44,694 nt of DNA from Rickettsia typhi (GTDB lineage: Bacteria > Pseudomonadota > Alphaproteobacteria > Rickettsiales > Rickettsiaceae), in the NCBI GenBank assembly GCA_945883665.1, contig CAMCXV010000004.1, positions 1 to 44,694 on the forward strand, written 5' to 3'. This document shows positions 9,226 to 17,441 of this stretch, one piece after another (within the stretch, counting starts at the first letter, position 1; each line of letters starts with the position of its first letter). The notes beneath the pieces were generated by a model. The model worked only from the letters and a program-made list of their open reading frames with translations, searched no databases and was not told the DNA's origin. A program made the position numbers and the translations under genes.

Positions 9226-9636
9226 TTATTTAGTTAAAATTTTATTTACTTCAGGTGGCATATAATTCTCATCGTGTTTTGCTAGTAATCTTTTCGCTAA
9301 AAATATACCATTTTCAAATGATCCTTCGGCTACTATACCTTGCTTTTCTCGAAATAATCCAGGTAACAAACCAACATATTCTACTATTAGATCACAATGG
9401 TAATCAGTTATAGTAAACCTAATTTGATTAGGTCCTAAAACTGTAATCGAATTATCTTTGACTAATCCCCCAACTCTAATTTTTGTTTTTGCATTACTTA
9501 TCTTTTCAACATCAGATGGAGGGTAAAAAAAGACAATATTATCTTCCAAATTTGAGAGTATAAAATATATACCAATCGAAGAAATAGCAAAAACCCCTAA
9601 AAATGATAATAATCTAATCTGTACCTTTTTTTTCAT
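9226..9636 (-). CDS. ccmE: Cytochrome c maturation heme chaperone CcmE
   Basis: A 136-residue periplasmic heme chaperone with one N-terminal membrane anchor (about 8-27). It receives heme from CcmCD and passes it to apocytochrome c. The covalent heme-binding histidine is H121 in the conserved AKHDENYMPPEV, followed by Y125. The LPGLFREKQG loop (91-100) is also typical. The start overlaps the upstream ccmD-like ORF by 23 bases, which supports a shared transcript. No other ccm genes are present here. Confidence 0.95.
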   Translation of the reverse strand: MKKKVQIRLLSFLGVFAISSIGIYFILSNLEDNIVFFYPPSDVEKISNAKTKIRVGGLVKDNSITVLGPNQIRFTITDYHCDLIVEYVGLLPGLFREKQGIVAEGSFENGIFLAKRLLAKHDENYMPPEVNKILTK

Positions 9637-9724
9637 TTTTAATGATTTTTAACTCATATAAAGTTTTGGTTAAAATAAAACCAAGTATAATAAGTGTAAA
9701 ACAATATGAGGATATAATATACAT
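9614..9724 (-). CDS. ccmD: Probable heme exporter subunit CcmD (36 aa)
   Basis: A very small ORF of 36 residues beginning MYIISSYCFTLIILGFIL, with one hydrophobic helix (about 2-19) followed by a basic tail ending KNEKKGTD. CcmD proteins are single-pass membrane peptides of this size and shape that sit just before ccmE and hold CcmE near the CcmC heme site. Sequence conservation in this family is low, so the call rests on size, topology and the overlap with the ccmE start. No strong ribosome site is visible. Confidence 0.65.
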   Translation of the reverse strand: MYIISSYCFTLIILGFILTKTLYELKIIKNEKKGTD

Positions 9725-9769
9725 TTTCTGATTTTAAGATATAAATTCTTTATCAAATGGAAGCCAAAA

Positions 9770-10489
9770 TTATTCTAAAGGATCTTGTTTTGCCAGCTCT
9801 ATTGACAAATCTCTGGCTCTACTTGGTTCCATATCAGCAATTATAGGAGCAACTTTAACCTCTTTCATGTTGCTAACAACTTTAATAAGTACTGGCATTT
9901 CCAGCTCATTGAAAATTTTAGCAGCATCCTTTGGTTTCATAGTTTCGTATATTTTGACTAAACTAAGTATTTTGCTATTTTCTTTCTGTGAATATTGCTT
10001 CATTAATTCTTCAAGCTGTGATTGCAACCCTTTTAATTCAGATACTTTTTGATCAATTTTTCCTTCTGTAACTTTTAAAACTTGTTCTCTTATATCCATA
10101 TCTTTCTTTTCGATCTCAAGTTTTTCTCGTCTTTTTGAAAGTTCTTTCAATAATTCTATTTCAGATTTAGTTAAGTGATTGATAGATTGGTCAGAGACAA
10201 TATGGCTTTTTTGTTTATTATTAATATCAGACTTTTGTATTTGTTGTGGTAATGATTCGCCTGCATCAACTTTATTTTTGAGATCTGTTGATGGATTATC
10301 TTTTTCTAAGCTACTGTTAACTTCCTCAGAGTTTGTGGCATAAGCAGTGTCAACAATCATAGATGTACCATTATTAACATCAGAATTGTAGGTTGTTTGC
10401 TCTCGTATATGACCAAACAAAACAGATGCCTTGGCAAACAAGACAAAGATCAACAATATTAGAATATGAGAGAATAAATTAGTTTTCAT
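9770..10489 (-). CDS. MotE-like flagellar protein (MgtE N-domain)
   Basis: A 239-residue protein with an N-terminal signal or anchor (about 5-24), a low-complexity linker, a long charged coiled coil (about 115-170), and a C-terminal helical domain (about 172-235) that reads IYETMKPKDAAKIFNELEM. The last matches the MgtE intracellular N-domain seen in MotE proteins. In Sinorhizobium MotE is a periplasmic chaperone for a motility protein. It overlaps the upstream DUF6468 gene by 4 bases (ATGA) and is last in the fliL-fliM operon, which supports a motor role. The precise function here is inferred. Confidence 0.78.
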   Translation of the reverse strand: MKTNLFSHILILLIFVLFAKASVLFGHIREQTTYNSDVNNGTSMIVDTAYATNSEEVNSSLEKDNPSTDLKNKVDAGESLPQQIQKSDINNKQKSHIVSDQSINHLTKSEIELLKELSKRREKLEIEKKDMDIREQVLKVTEGKIDQKVSELKGLQSQLEELMKQYSQKENSKILSLVKIYETMKPKDAAKIFNELEMPVLIKVVSNMKEVKVAPIIADMEPSRARDLSIELAKQDPLE

Positions 10490-11034
10490 TTTTTGGCATT
10501 AATTTTTCTTAAAGTATCATAATAATTTACTTGATTCAAGGACTGATTAACTTCAGTTTTTTTAGTAACGACGTTATGTATAAAATTCTTGAAATTATCA
10601 GTATAACTTGTAACTTTTTCTTCTTCTGGCGCAAGGTCTTCTTCAAGAAACTTATCGTTTAATCTATTGCTTGTTATTGCACCACTCTTATTATTCTTTT
10701 CAAAATTTTCATCTTTAGAGCTATGAAAATTTTTAATTTGTTCGTTTATTTCTCCTGATATATCAGATGCAATGCGATTCAGATTGTTAAGTTCTTTTAT
10801 TGTTTCTTTAGCTTCATTTACTACAGATCTTATTTCTGTACTTGTAATTTTACTAAGTTCACTCATCTCGTTTACATTGGTTTCTGCTTTTATAATAGAT
10901 ACGTTAAGTTCTTTGATCATCCTTGCAAACTCAACCCTACTATTTTGTAAATCTTGAATACGACGGTTAAGAGTCCAGCAATATACCACACAAATAATAA
11001 TCATTATAAAAAGCAATATATCCAAAAGTATCAT
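10486..11034 (-). CDS. DUF6468 membrane protein, flagellar operon
   Basis: A 182-residue protein with one N-terminal membrane helix (about 3-22), then LNRRIQDLQNSRVEFARMI and a long helical segment with regular Glu/Ile/Leu spacing. This matches the alphaproteobacterial DUF6468 family, which sits beside fliM in many flagellar clusters. Its function is not established. It begins 5 bases after fliM and overlaps the MotE-like gene by 4 bases, so translation is probably coupled. It may help assemble or anchor stator or switch parts. Confidence 0.75.
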   Translation of the reverse strand: MILLDILLFIMIIICVVYCWTLNRRIQDLQNSRVEFARMIKELNVSIIKAETNVNEMSELSKITSTEIRSVVNEAKETIKELNNLNRIASDISGEINEQIKNFHSSKDENFEKNNKSGAITSNRLNDKFLEEDLAPEEEKVTSYTDNFKNFIHNVVTKKTEVNQSLNQVNYYDTLRKINAKK

Positions 11035-11039
11035 ATAGT

Positions 11040-11984
11040 TTAATCCGCGTTTTTTCTTAGATTGATAGCAACTTTATTCTCTACTCTGCCAATTTTTCCA
11101 GTAAAAAGTACAATTGGTCCTGAACGAATAGTTACGTCTTTATCTTTTGAGTGATCCATAACTATAGTATCTCCAATTTTAAGATTAGCTATCTCTTTGA
11201 TTGTTGAAATTCTATTGGTAATAACAGCTTCAATAGGTAAAGAAACACCTTTTATAGATGAAATTAACATATTCTCCCATTCTTGATCAACACCAAAATT
11301 ATCACCCAAAAAAATTTGCTGCATTTGTTCTTTTATAGGCTCAATAGTTTTGTAAGGTATCATTATATCAATGATTTTTTTTTGTTCATCAATTTCAAGG
11401 CTTAGCTTAAGAACGATTACAGCATCACCAGGTCTTGATATCGTTACAAAATTAGAATTACTTTCTAGTTTTTCAAATTTAAAAGTAGTTGGGCTAATTT
11501 GATCAAAAGCTAAACTTAATTCATTTAGTATAATTTCAGTAAGTTGCCTTGCTATACCTTGCTCTATTGAAGTCAGGTTTTTGTCGTTATCTTGATTGGT
11601 TATATTAATAATATTTTTTTTTCCACCAAAAAGAATATCAACAAAAGAAAAGATCATTTTATGTTCTAGGATTACTAAACCAAAATTCCCCCATTCAACT
11701 GCTTTGAATATTGCTATAGAATAATTAGTATTTAAAGTGTTAAAGTAGTCTTTGAATCTCAGAGAATTAACTTCTAATATGGATATATCTACAGCTTCTG
11801 AAGTTAAATTTCTTAATGATGTGGATAATTGTCTAATAAACTTCTCGAATATGATTTCAAGCATTGGAAGTTTATCATATGATTGTAAAGATTTCTCAAG
11901 AACTGCTTTAATACCGCTCGTAGCATTGAATGATTCTGTATTTTTACCATTTATATTATTTTCCGCTCTTCTTTCTACACTCAT
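11040..11984 (-). CDS. fliM: Flagellar motor switch protein FliM
   Basis: A 314-residue C-ring protein. The middle domain begins near LPMLEIIFEKFIRQL (about 39-53) and includes LTSIEQGIARQLTEIIL; the C-terminal SpoA domain (about 240-312) reads IANLKIGDTIVMDHSKDKDVTIRSGP. FliM links the MS ring and FliN to the export gate and torque generation. The usual N-terminal LSQxEIDALL segment that binds phosphorylated CheY is missing; the first 38 residues are polar with no such motif. The gene is 42 bases after fliL. Confidence 0.92.
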   Translation of the reverse strand: MSVERRAENNINGKNTESFNATSGIKAVLEKSLQSYDKLPMLEIIFEKFIRQLSTSLRNLTSEAVDISILEVNSLRFKDYFNTLNTNYSIAIFKAVEWGNFGLVILEHKMIFSFVDILFGGKKNIINITNQDNDKNLTSIEQGIARQLTEIILNELSLAFDQISPTTFKFEKLESNSNFVTISRPGDAVIVLKLSLEIDEQKKIIDIMIPYKTIEPIKEQMQQIFLGDNFGVDQEWENMLISSIKGVSLPIEAVITNRISTIKEIANLKIGDTIVMDHSKDKDVTIRSGPIVLFTGKIGRVENKVAINLRKNAD

Positions 11985-12026
11985 AACCTTAACTTAATAT
12001 TCTATTTTCAAATTGTTATGTAATAG

Positions 12027-12560
12027 TTAATTTATAGTCATTTCTTGGAACAAAACTTCTCTAATCACCAAAGGAGCTACAATTTTATTAATTCTTTTTG
12101 TTAATTCCTCTTTAAGATATATAGCGCTTTCCGAATTGTTAAAATCTGTAGATCTAAGAGATCGTAAAAATGTAATGATACAATCTTTTATAATAGGCAT
12201 AGAATTTGCTAATATAATAATCTCTTTATCATTATTGAGTTTTATAGTTAAAGTCAATCTTAAATACTCCCGTTTTGCACCAGATTGAGCAAGACCAACG
12301 GTGATTGGATCCATATCAAAATAACTGGCTGGAGCAAGAGATGTTTTTTCTTTTACATTTTTTTGTTGAGTTTCCTCTATGTTTGTAATTTTAGGAGTTT
12401 TAATAACAAAAAAGAAAAAGTAACAACTGCCAAAGATTAGAAGTAATATGGGTAAAATAAAAATAAAAGCTCTTTTCATTTTTTGCATTTTTTCATTAGT
12501 ATATGACGCAATCTCTGGTGTTAGAGGTTCATCAAATTCATAAGAAATTTCTTTTTTCAT
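12027..12560 (-). CDS. fliL: Flagellar basal body-associated protein FliL
   Basis: A 177-residue protein with a short cytoplasmic N-terminus, one membrane helix (about 31-52) and a periplasmic domain. The typical FliL features are the YFDMDPITVGL strand and the C-terminal region LKEELTKRINKIV...VLFQEMTIN. FliL encircles stator units at the motor and supports torque. It heads the leftward operon fliL-fliM-DUF6468-MotE-like and faces flgF across a 224-base divergent promoter region. This divergent arrangement is also known in other Alphaproteobacteria. Confidence 0.9.
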   Translation of the reverse strand: MKKEISYEFDEPLTPEIASYTNEKMQKMKRAFIFILPILLLIFGSCYFFFFVIKTPKITNIEETQQKNVKEKTSLAPASYFDMDPITVGLAQSGAKREYLRLTLTIKLNNDKEIIILANSMPIIKDCIITFLRSLRSTDFNNSESAIYLKEELTKRINKIVAPLVIREVLFQEMTIN

Positions 12561-12784
12561 AAACGAAATAATTAGTGTTTGAAATTTTTGTTAAACTTAT
12601 ATTATATATGATATACTAATAATATTATGTATCATAAAATTATTGTATATAAAGTACATGAAAAATATATATTTTGCTACAAAAATATTTTATAATACAA
12701 ATTTAATACAAATTATATATTTCTAATTAATTTAAGAATAAATGATTATTATATGTTTAATCAAAAAAAATTATTGAACTAATT
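12561..12784. promoter_or_regulatory. Divergent flagellar promoter region (fliL | flgF)
   Basis: This 224-base stretch separates the two flagellar operons and must hold both promoters. It is almost entirely A and T. A 6-bp inverted repeat ATGATA ... TATCAT lies near 12606-12636. I cannot find a convincing sigma-54 (GG-N10-GC) or a sigma-28 site, so the class of promoter stays open. Confidence 0.45.
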
Positions 12785-13585
12785 ATGATTTACATTAAAA
12801 AACAAAAATTATTTTTCTATTTTTGCTATTTTTTGTTATTGGAATTTCACTTTTGTTGTGGAATTGTTTTTGCAAATAACACTTCTTACATAGCATTGTC
12901 TAATCAAATAGCTAGGAAGAGGCAGCTTGAGTTGGTTGCAAATAATGCTGCAAATATAAGTACTATTGGCTATGAGCAAGATGAAGTTATTTTGCGTAAA
13001 GTGGATAGTAAGCAAAATTCAAAAAGAAGTAACTCCTTTGTTTTGGCGGAAACGAGTTATAAAGATGCTGATATGGGGGGGTTAAAAGTAACTAACAGAC
13101 CAATTGATCTAGCAATTGGGGGTGAAGGTTATTTTAAAGTAATAACCCCAAGGGGTGAGAGATACACTCTTGATGGTTCTATGATTATAGATAATCAAAA
13201 TATTTTGGTAAATATTGATGGTTACCCTTATTCTAGCGTTAATGGTCAAGAGATTGTTATTCCTCAAGATTTTAAAAGAATAGATATATCGGAAGATGGA
13301 ACCGTTTATGTTGATGACGAAGATATTGATATCATTGGCGTTTTTAGCTTTAAAGAGTCTGATCCATTTATAAAAGAAGGGCATCGTCTTTATAAAACAG
13401 CAGCTACAGATTTTCTTTTAGAAAATTATACAATAATTTCTGGAGCCCTGAGGCAGTCTAATGTCAATCCAACTTTAGTTATGGCTAAGATGGTTGAAAT
13501 GCAAAGGTCAGTTGGCATGACAAATAACATAATATCTGATATTAGCGAGTTAGATAAAACAGTAATTACTAGACTTGGGAAGTAA
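12785..13585 (+). CDS. flgF: Flagellar proximal rod protein FlgF, with signal peptide-like N-terminus
   Basis: A 266-residue rod protein. From residue 33 it reads as FlgF (TSYIALSNQIARKRQL, then LVANNAANISTIGYEQDE) and it ends with the family's C-terminal helix (MVEMQRSVGMTNNIISDIS). Rod proteins normally start right at this helix and leave through the flagellar type III exporter. Here about 30 residues precede it: positive charges, a hydrophobic core and a signal-peptidase-like VFA|NN site at A30. No later ATG could remove this extension; only a TTG lies inside it. So it may cross the membrane by the Sec route. It is first in flgF-flgG-flgA-flgH. Confidence 0.88.
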   Translation: MIYIKKQKLFFYFCYFLLLEFHFCCGIVFANNTSYIALSNQIARKRQLELVANNAANISTIGYEQDEVILRKVDSKQNSKRSNSFVLAETSYKDADMGGLKVTNRPIDLAIGGEGYFKVITPRGERYTLDGSMIIDNQNILVNIDGYPYSSVNGQEIVIPQDFKRIDISEDGTVYVDDEDIDIIGVFSFKESDPFIKEGHRLYKTAATDFLLENYTIISGALRQSNVNPTLVMAKMVEMQRSVGMTNNIISDISELDKTVITRLGK

Positions 13586-13631
13586 AATTTCTTATAATAA
13601 ATAACAAATACAATAAATAAAGAGGTAATGT

Positions 13632-14426
13632 ATGGCTGAGATAGCTCTGCAGGCGGCGGTATCTGGAAGTAAAGTAGCTCAAGCTAGAATAGATACTATT
13701 GCAAATAATATTGCAAACCTTAGTACTAATGGTTATAAAAAAACTGATATTCAAGCATCAGACTTATTTTACATGAACCTTAAAAAAGCTGGTGTTTTAG
13801 AAAATGCTGAAGCATCAAGAAGACCGGTAGGGGTGCAAATAGGGATGGGTGCAAAAGTTGTGGGTACTTATAGAAACCTTGCTCAAGGACCTGCTAAACA
13901 AACTAATCAGCAGCTTGATGTGATGATAAAGGGCTATGGTTATTTTGCGATTGCTTTGCCTAACGGTAGAACTGGCTATACTAGAGCTGGTTCATTCAAA
14001 CGAGATGGTAATACTGGCGATATAACCACAATTGATGGAAAAAACTTTGATACTAATATTAATATTGACCCTGCTATTGATCTACAGAAAATTAATATTA
14101 GTAGTGATGGTGCGATTACTACAACTGACCCAACAAATAATGCTACAACTATTCAGATAGATCAGCTTGTGATTTACAGCTTTCCTAATGATCATGGTCT
14201 TGAAGCTATAGGAGATAATTTACTAATCGCAACTCCAGCATCAGGTGATGCTATTCAGATAGATGATACATCGGATATGTTTGATCAAGGGTGGCTTGAG
14301 CAATCTAATGTAACAGCCGTAGAAGAGCTTACAGAACTTATTACGGCTCAAAGAGCTTATGAATTAAATAACAGAGTTATAAGGGTAGTGGATGAAGTAA
14401 GTAAAGATGTAAATGCTTTAAAATAA
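13632..14426 (+). CDS. flgG: Flagellar distal rod protein FlgG
   Basis: A 264-residue distal rod subunit of normal length. The N-terminal helix (MAEIALQAAVSGSKVAQARI) is followed by TIANNIANLSTNGYKK, and the C-terminus has the typical LEQSNVTAVEELTELITAQRAYELNNRVI. Unlike the neighbouring FlgF it starts directly at the rod helix without a signal peptide, as expected for the type III export route. An AGAGGT ribosome site lies 5 bases before the ATG. The gap to flgF is 46 bases. Confidence 0.96.
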   Translation: MAEIALQAAVSGSKVAQARIDTIANNIANLSTNGYKKTDIQASDLFYMNLKKAGVLENAEASRRPVGVQIGMGAKVVGTYRNLAQGPAKQTNQQLDVMIKGYGYFAIALPNGRTGYTRAGSFKRDGNTGDITTIDGKNFDTNINIDPAIDLQKINISSDGAITTTDPTNNATTIQIDQLVIYSFPNDHGLEAIGDNLLIATPASGDAIQIDDTSDMFDQGWLEQSNVTAVEELTELITAQRAYELNNRVIRVVDEVSKDVNALK

Positions 14427-14497
14427 TAAAATTTGAGTGGTTTTGTTGGGTTTAATTTATAGATTAACATATTTTTTTAAGATTTTTAGAATAACTA

Positions 14498-15205
14498 ATG
14501 AAACCAATTAAAGTTATATTTTTTCTTTCTTTTCTTTTTCTAGCAATTAAGTTTGTGTGCGCTGAGTCTGGAAATGATTCTTTTTTTGACAAAACAGTTA
14601 TTGATCTTTTGCGTGCCAAAATATCGGATGATAGGATAATAGTAGAGCCGCATTACGTTTCAAAAAGCAAAATCAATGATGTTATAATGAATCAAGATAA
14701 GGTTAAAGCTATAACAATTGAGAAGTTTGATGCAAAAGCCTCGAGTTTTTTATTAAATATATTATATCTTGATGGAACTAAAGATTCTTTGATAGGAAAA
14801 TATATATCCTATGTCGAGGTGCCAGTTGCTGCAAGATATATAAAGTTTGGAGAAATTATTCAATCTGATGATTTAAATAATTTAAAAGTAAAGCTGGATA
14901 CAATTAAAAATTCTGATATAAACAGTACTATTGAAGTAATTGGAATGCAAGCAAAGAAGTATATATCTGCTGGTTCTATTATCAGGAGGTCTGATGTAGC
15001 AAATCCACCGGTGATAAAAAATGCTGATCCTGTTAATATAATTTATTCTTCTGGATCTATAAATTTAAAAACGAGTGGTATAGCTCTTAGAGCTGGTGCG
15101 ATTGGTGATATGATAAAAGTTAAAAATGGTACTTCTGGTATTGTTGTACTAGGTCAAATAATAAATAATAATACAGTTCAAGTTAGTGGTGATAATCATG
15201 AATAA
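14498..15205 (+). CDS. flgA: Flagellar P-ring assembly chaperone FlgA
   Basis: A 235-residue periplasmic protein with a clear signal peptide (about 1-22, ending FVCA|ES). The C-terminal half has the FlgA/SAF arrangement: VPVAARYIKFGEIIQSDDL, then KKYISAGSIIRRSDVA, and a final IKVKNGTSGIVVLGQI. FlgA helps FlgI form the P ring around the rod. Its end overlaps the flgH start by 8 bases. flgI itself is not in the window. Confidence 0.93.
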   Translation: MKPIKVIFFLSFLFLAIKFVCAESGNDSFFDKTVIDLLRAKISDDRIIVEPHYVSKSKINDVIMNQDKVKAITIEKFDAKASSFLLNILYLDGTKDSLIGKYISYVEVPVAARYIKFGEIIQSDDLNNLKVKLDTIKNSDINSTIEVIGMQAKKYISAGSIIRRSDVANPPVIKNADPVNIIYSSGSINLKTSGIALRAGAIGDMIKVKNGTSGIVVLGQIINNNTVQVSGDNHE

Positions 15206-15947
15206 AAAAATCATATTAATCTTATCTTTTTTTGTTCTGGTTTCTTGTCAAAGTACGGTGGAGCGTTTGAAAAGAGTTGGAAAGGATCCAGAATTAGCAA
15301 ACATTGATTTGCAAGAGCTTGAAGAAGATGAAGAGGATGCCGAACGTAATGAAGCAAGAATGGACGCTCATCATGCTTATATGCAAAAGACAAATTCTTT
15401 ATGGCAACCTGGTTCTACTAAATTTTTCCGAGATAGTAGGGCATGGAGAATAGGTGATATAATTACGGTAATTGTCCAAATACAGGATCAAGCAAGCTTG
15501 AATAACGAGACAAATCAAAAAAGAAATGGCAAAGATACGCTTGGTATACCTAATTTCTTCGGAAAAGAAAAATCATTATCTAAAGCTTTTTCTTCCCAAG
15601 GTGATAATAATAATCTTGTTGGAATTAACTCTAGTAGAATTCAAAGCGGTGGCGGTAATATCAACAGAAAAGAAGCTATAAGCACAGCAGTTGCTGCAAC
15701 AGTTACAAAAATTTTACCTAGTGGTAATCTTGTGATACAAGGTCGCCAAGAAATAAGAGTGAATGGCGAGCTTAGAGAAGTTAAAGTTGGTGGGATTATA
15801 CGTCCAAAAGACATAACAACTGATAATTCGATACAAACTAACCAGATTGCGGAAGCTCGTATTTCTTATGGTGGTAGAGGAGTTGTTAGTGATGTTCAGC
15901 AGCCAAGAGTTGGTTCTCAGGTTCTTGATATTATTTCACCATTTTAA
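15198..15947 (+). CDS. flgH: Flagellar L-ring lipoprotein FlgH
   Basis: A 249-residue outer-membrane lipoprotein that forms the L ring. The ATG at 15198 is preferred to in-frame GTGs at 15186/15189, because it starts a normal lipoprotein signal peptide (MNKKIILILSFFVLVSC, lipid on C17). The core carries NSLWQPGSTKFFRDSRAW, GDIITVIVQIQDQASLNNE and the C-terminal ISYGGRGVVSDVQQPRVGSQ. An acidic stretch (LEEDEEDAERNE, about 40-51) follows the signal, which is a little unusual. The start overlaps flgA by 8 bases. Confidence 0.95.
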   Translation: MNKKIILILSFFVLVSCQSTVERLKRVGKDPELANIDLQELEEDEEDAERNEARMDAHHAYMQKTNSLWQPGSTKFFRDSRAWRIGDIITVIVQIQDQASLNNETNQKRNGKDTLGIPNFFGKEKSLSKAFSSQGDNNNLVGINSSRIQSGGGNINRKEAISTAVAATVTKILPSGNLVIQGRQEIRVNGELREVKVGGIIRPKDITTDNSIQTNQIAEARISYGGRGVVSDVQQPRVGSQVLDIISPF

Positions 15948-16086
15948 GATTTTATTCTTGTTTTGAAAAAGTAATTAGTAATTTTTTAAAAAGGTAAAAA
16001 ACTCTTGAATTATTGATTTTTTAATTATATATTAGCGGACGTTATGACGGTATAATTTATGTGTAGTTTATAGTTGGGAGAAAAAA

Positions 16087-16713
16087 ATGAGTGAAGTGGT
16101 GGCGCTAACGGCTGAAATAAGAGAAGAATTAGGAACTGGTGCAGCTAGAAGTCTTAGAAGAAGAGGGATGGTTCCTGCTACTATTTATGGGACTAAAAAA
16201 GAGCCTTTGTCAATTGCGATTGAAGAGAAAGAATTAACTAAATATTATAGAAAGCCACAATATATATCTCAAGTTTTTCAGTTTGAGATAGGTGGTAAAA
16301 AGCATAAAGTATTGCCAAAGGATATACAGCTTAATCCAATTACAGATGTAGTTAGTCATGCTGATTTTGTTTTTTTAGAAAATAAAATTCAGAAGATGAA
16401 AGTGCCAATTGTTTATTTAAATAATGAAATTAGTCTTGGTGTAAAGAGGGGCGGTTATTTTAATACTATTAGAAGATTTTTAACTATTCTTTGCCCAGTA
16501 GAAAATTTACCAAGAAAAATTGAGATCAATACTATTAATATGCCTATTGGGGTTTCAATTAAGGCTTCAGCAGCTGTGTTACCAGATGGGGCTAAATTAG
16601 TAGATAATCCAGAATTTGTTATTGCTTCTATAGTTGGTAAAAAAGGTAAAGCTGGTGCTGAAGAAGAAACAGCAACTCCTGCAGCTCCTGCAGCAAAGAC
16701 TGCTGGTAAATAA
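16087..16713 (+). CDS. rplY: Large ribosomal subunit protein bL25 (CTC form)
   Basis: A 208-residue two-domain bL25. The N-terminal 5S rRNA-binding domain (about 1-92) contains GTGAARSLRRRGMVPATIYG, and the second CTC/TL5 domain (about 95-185) follows; the tail is Ala-rich with Lys, as usual for this long form. A GGGAG ribosome site precedes the ATG. It lies 14 bases upstream of pth, a pairing that is common in bacteria, and the preceding 139-base gap should contain the promoter (a TATAAT lies near 16051). Confidence 0.95.
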   Translation: MSEVVALTAEIREELGTGAARSLRRRGMVPATIYGTKKEPLSIAIEEKELTKYYRKPQYISQVFQFEIGGKKHKVLPKDIQLNPITDVVSHADFVFLENKIQKMKVPIVYLNNEISLGVKRGGYFNTIRRFLTILCPVENLPRKIEINTINMPIGVSIKASAAVLPDGAKLVDNPEFVIASIVGKKGKAGAEEETATPAAPAAKTAGK

Positions 16714-16727
16714 AAACGTTTACATAG

Positions 16728-17297
16728 ATGTTCTTGATTGTTGGTCTTGGAAATCCAGGCAATATTTACAAAAAGACAAGACATAATGCTGGTTTTATGG
16801 CGGTTGATTTTATATCTGACTGCCATAACTTTATCTGGAGTAATAAATCTAAATTTAATGCTGATATCACTAGCGGTAGTATAGGTGATTACAAACTAGT
16901 TCTATGCAAACCAACTAGTTTTATGAATCTATCTGGGCGTGCAATTTTATCAATAATGTCTTATTATAAAATAGAAAGCAAAAAACTTATCGTAATTCAT
17001 GATGATATAGATATTGATTTTGCTAATATAAAGTGCAAAATTGGTGGTAGTTCTGGTGGTCATAAAGGATTAAAATCTATAGACGAAGTTATAGATCCAA
17101 ATTATTATAGAATCAGGTTAGGGGTTGGTAGACCAGATTACAATAGAGAAAATGTTTCAGATTATGTATTGAGTAATTTCTCTGATTCGGAATTAAATAT
17201 TCTAGATAATAACTATAAGATTATTGCAGAAAATATAAACTTCTTATTCTCATCTGGGTTAGAAGAGTTTAAGAAACAAATTGCCAAAAATGGGTAA
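16728..17297 (+). CDS. pth: Peptidyl-tRNA hydrolase
   Basis: A 189-residue enzyme that frees tRNA from prematurely released peptidyl-tRNA. The N-terminus LIVGLGNPGNIYKKTRHNAG carries N9 and the catalytic H19; LCKPTSFMNLSG, HDDIDI and SSGGHKGLKSI complete the active site. The length is normal. It follows rplY closely and converges on rimM with a 144-base gap. Confidence 0.97.
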   Translation: MFLIVGLGNPGNIYKKTRHNAGFMAVDFISDCHNFIWSNKSKFNADITSGSIGDYKLVLCKPTSFMNLSGRAILSIMSYYKIESKKLIVIHDDIDIDFANIKCKIGGSSGGHKGLKSIDEVIDPNYYRIRLGVGRPDYNRENVSDYVLSNFSDSELNILDNNYKIIAENINFLFSSGLEEFKKQIAKNG

Positions 17298-17441
17298 AGC
17301 CAATAAAATATTCTTGTGCTTATTTTGTGGGTGATTGAAATCAGATATTATTGTGTGCAATGTCAACACTCTTTAATTTCGTATCAATAATTGAAATAAA
17401 TTTGAAAAATACACCAATTTTTATTGATGTTTAATCGTTGA
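17298..17441. other. Convergent gap with weak hairpin
   Basis: This gap lies between convergent pth and rimM. CACCAAT (17412-17418) and ATTGATG (17423-17429) form an imperfect 7-bp stem with a TTTT loop, which might end rimM or pth transcripts. Evidence is weak. Confidence 0.25.

Noticed and set aside
12841..12843. In-frame TTG as a start that would remove most of the FlgF signal peptide
   Set aside because: There is no ribosome site before it and the ATG at 12785 is the only good start.
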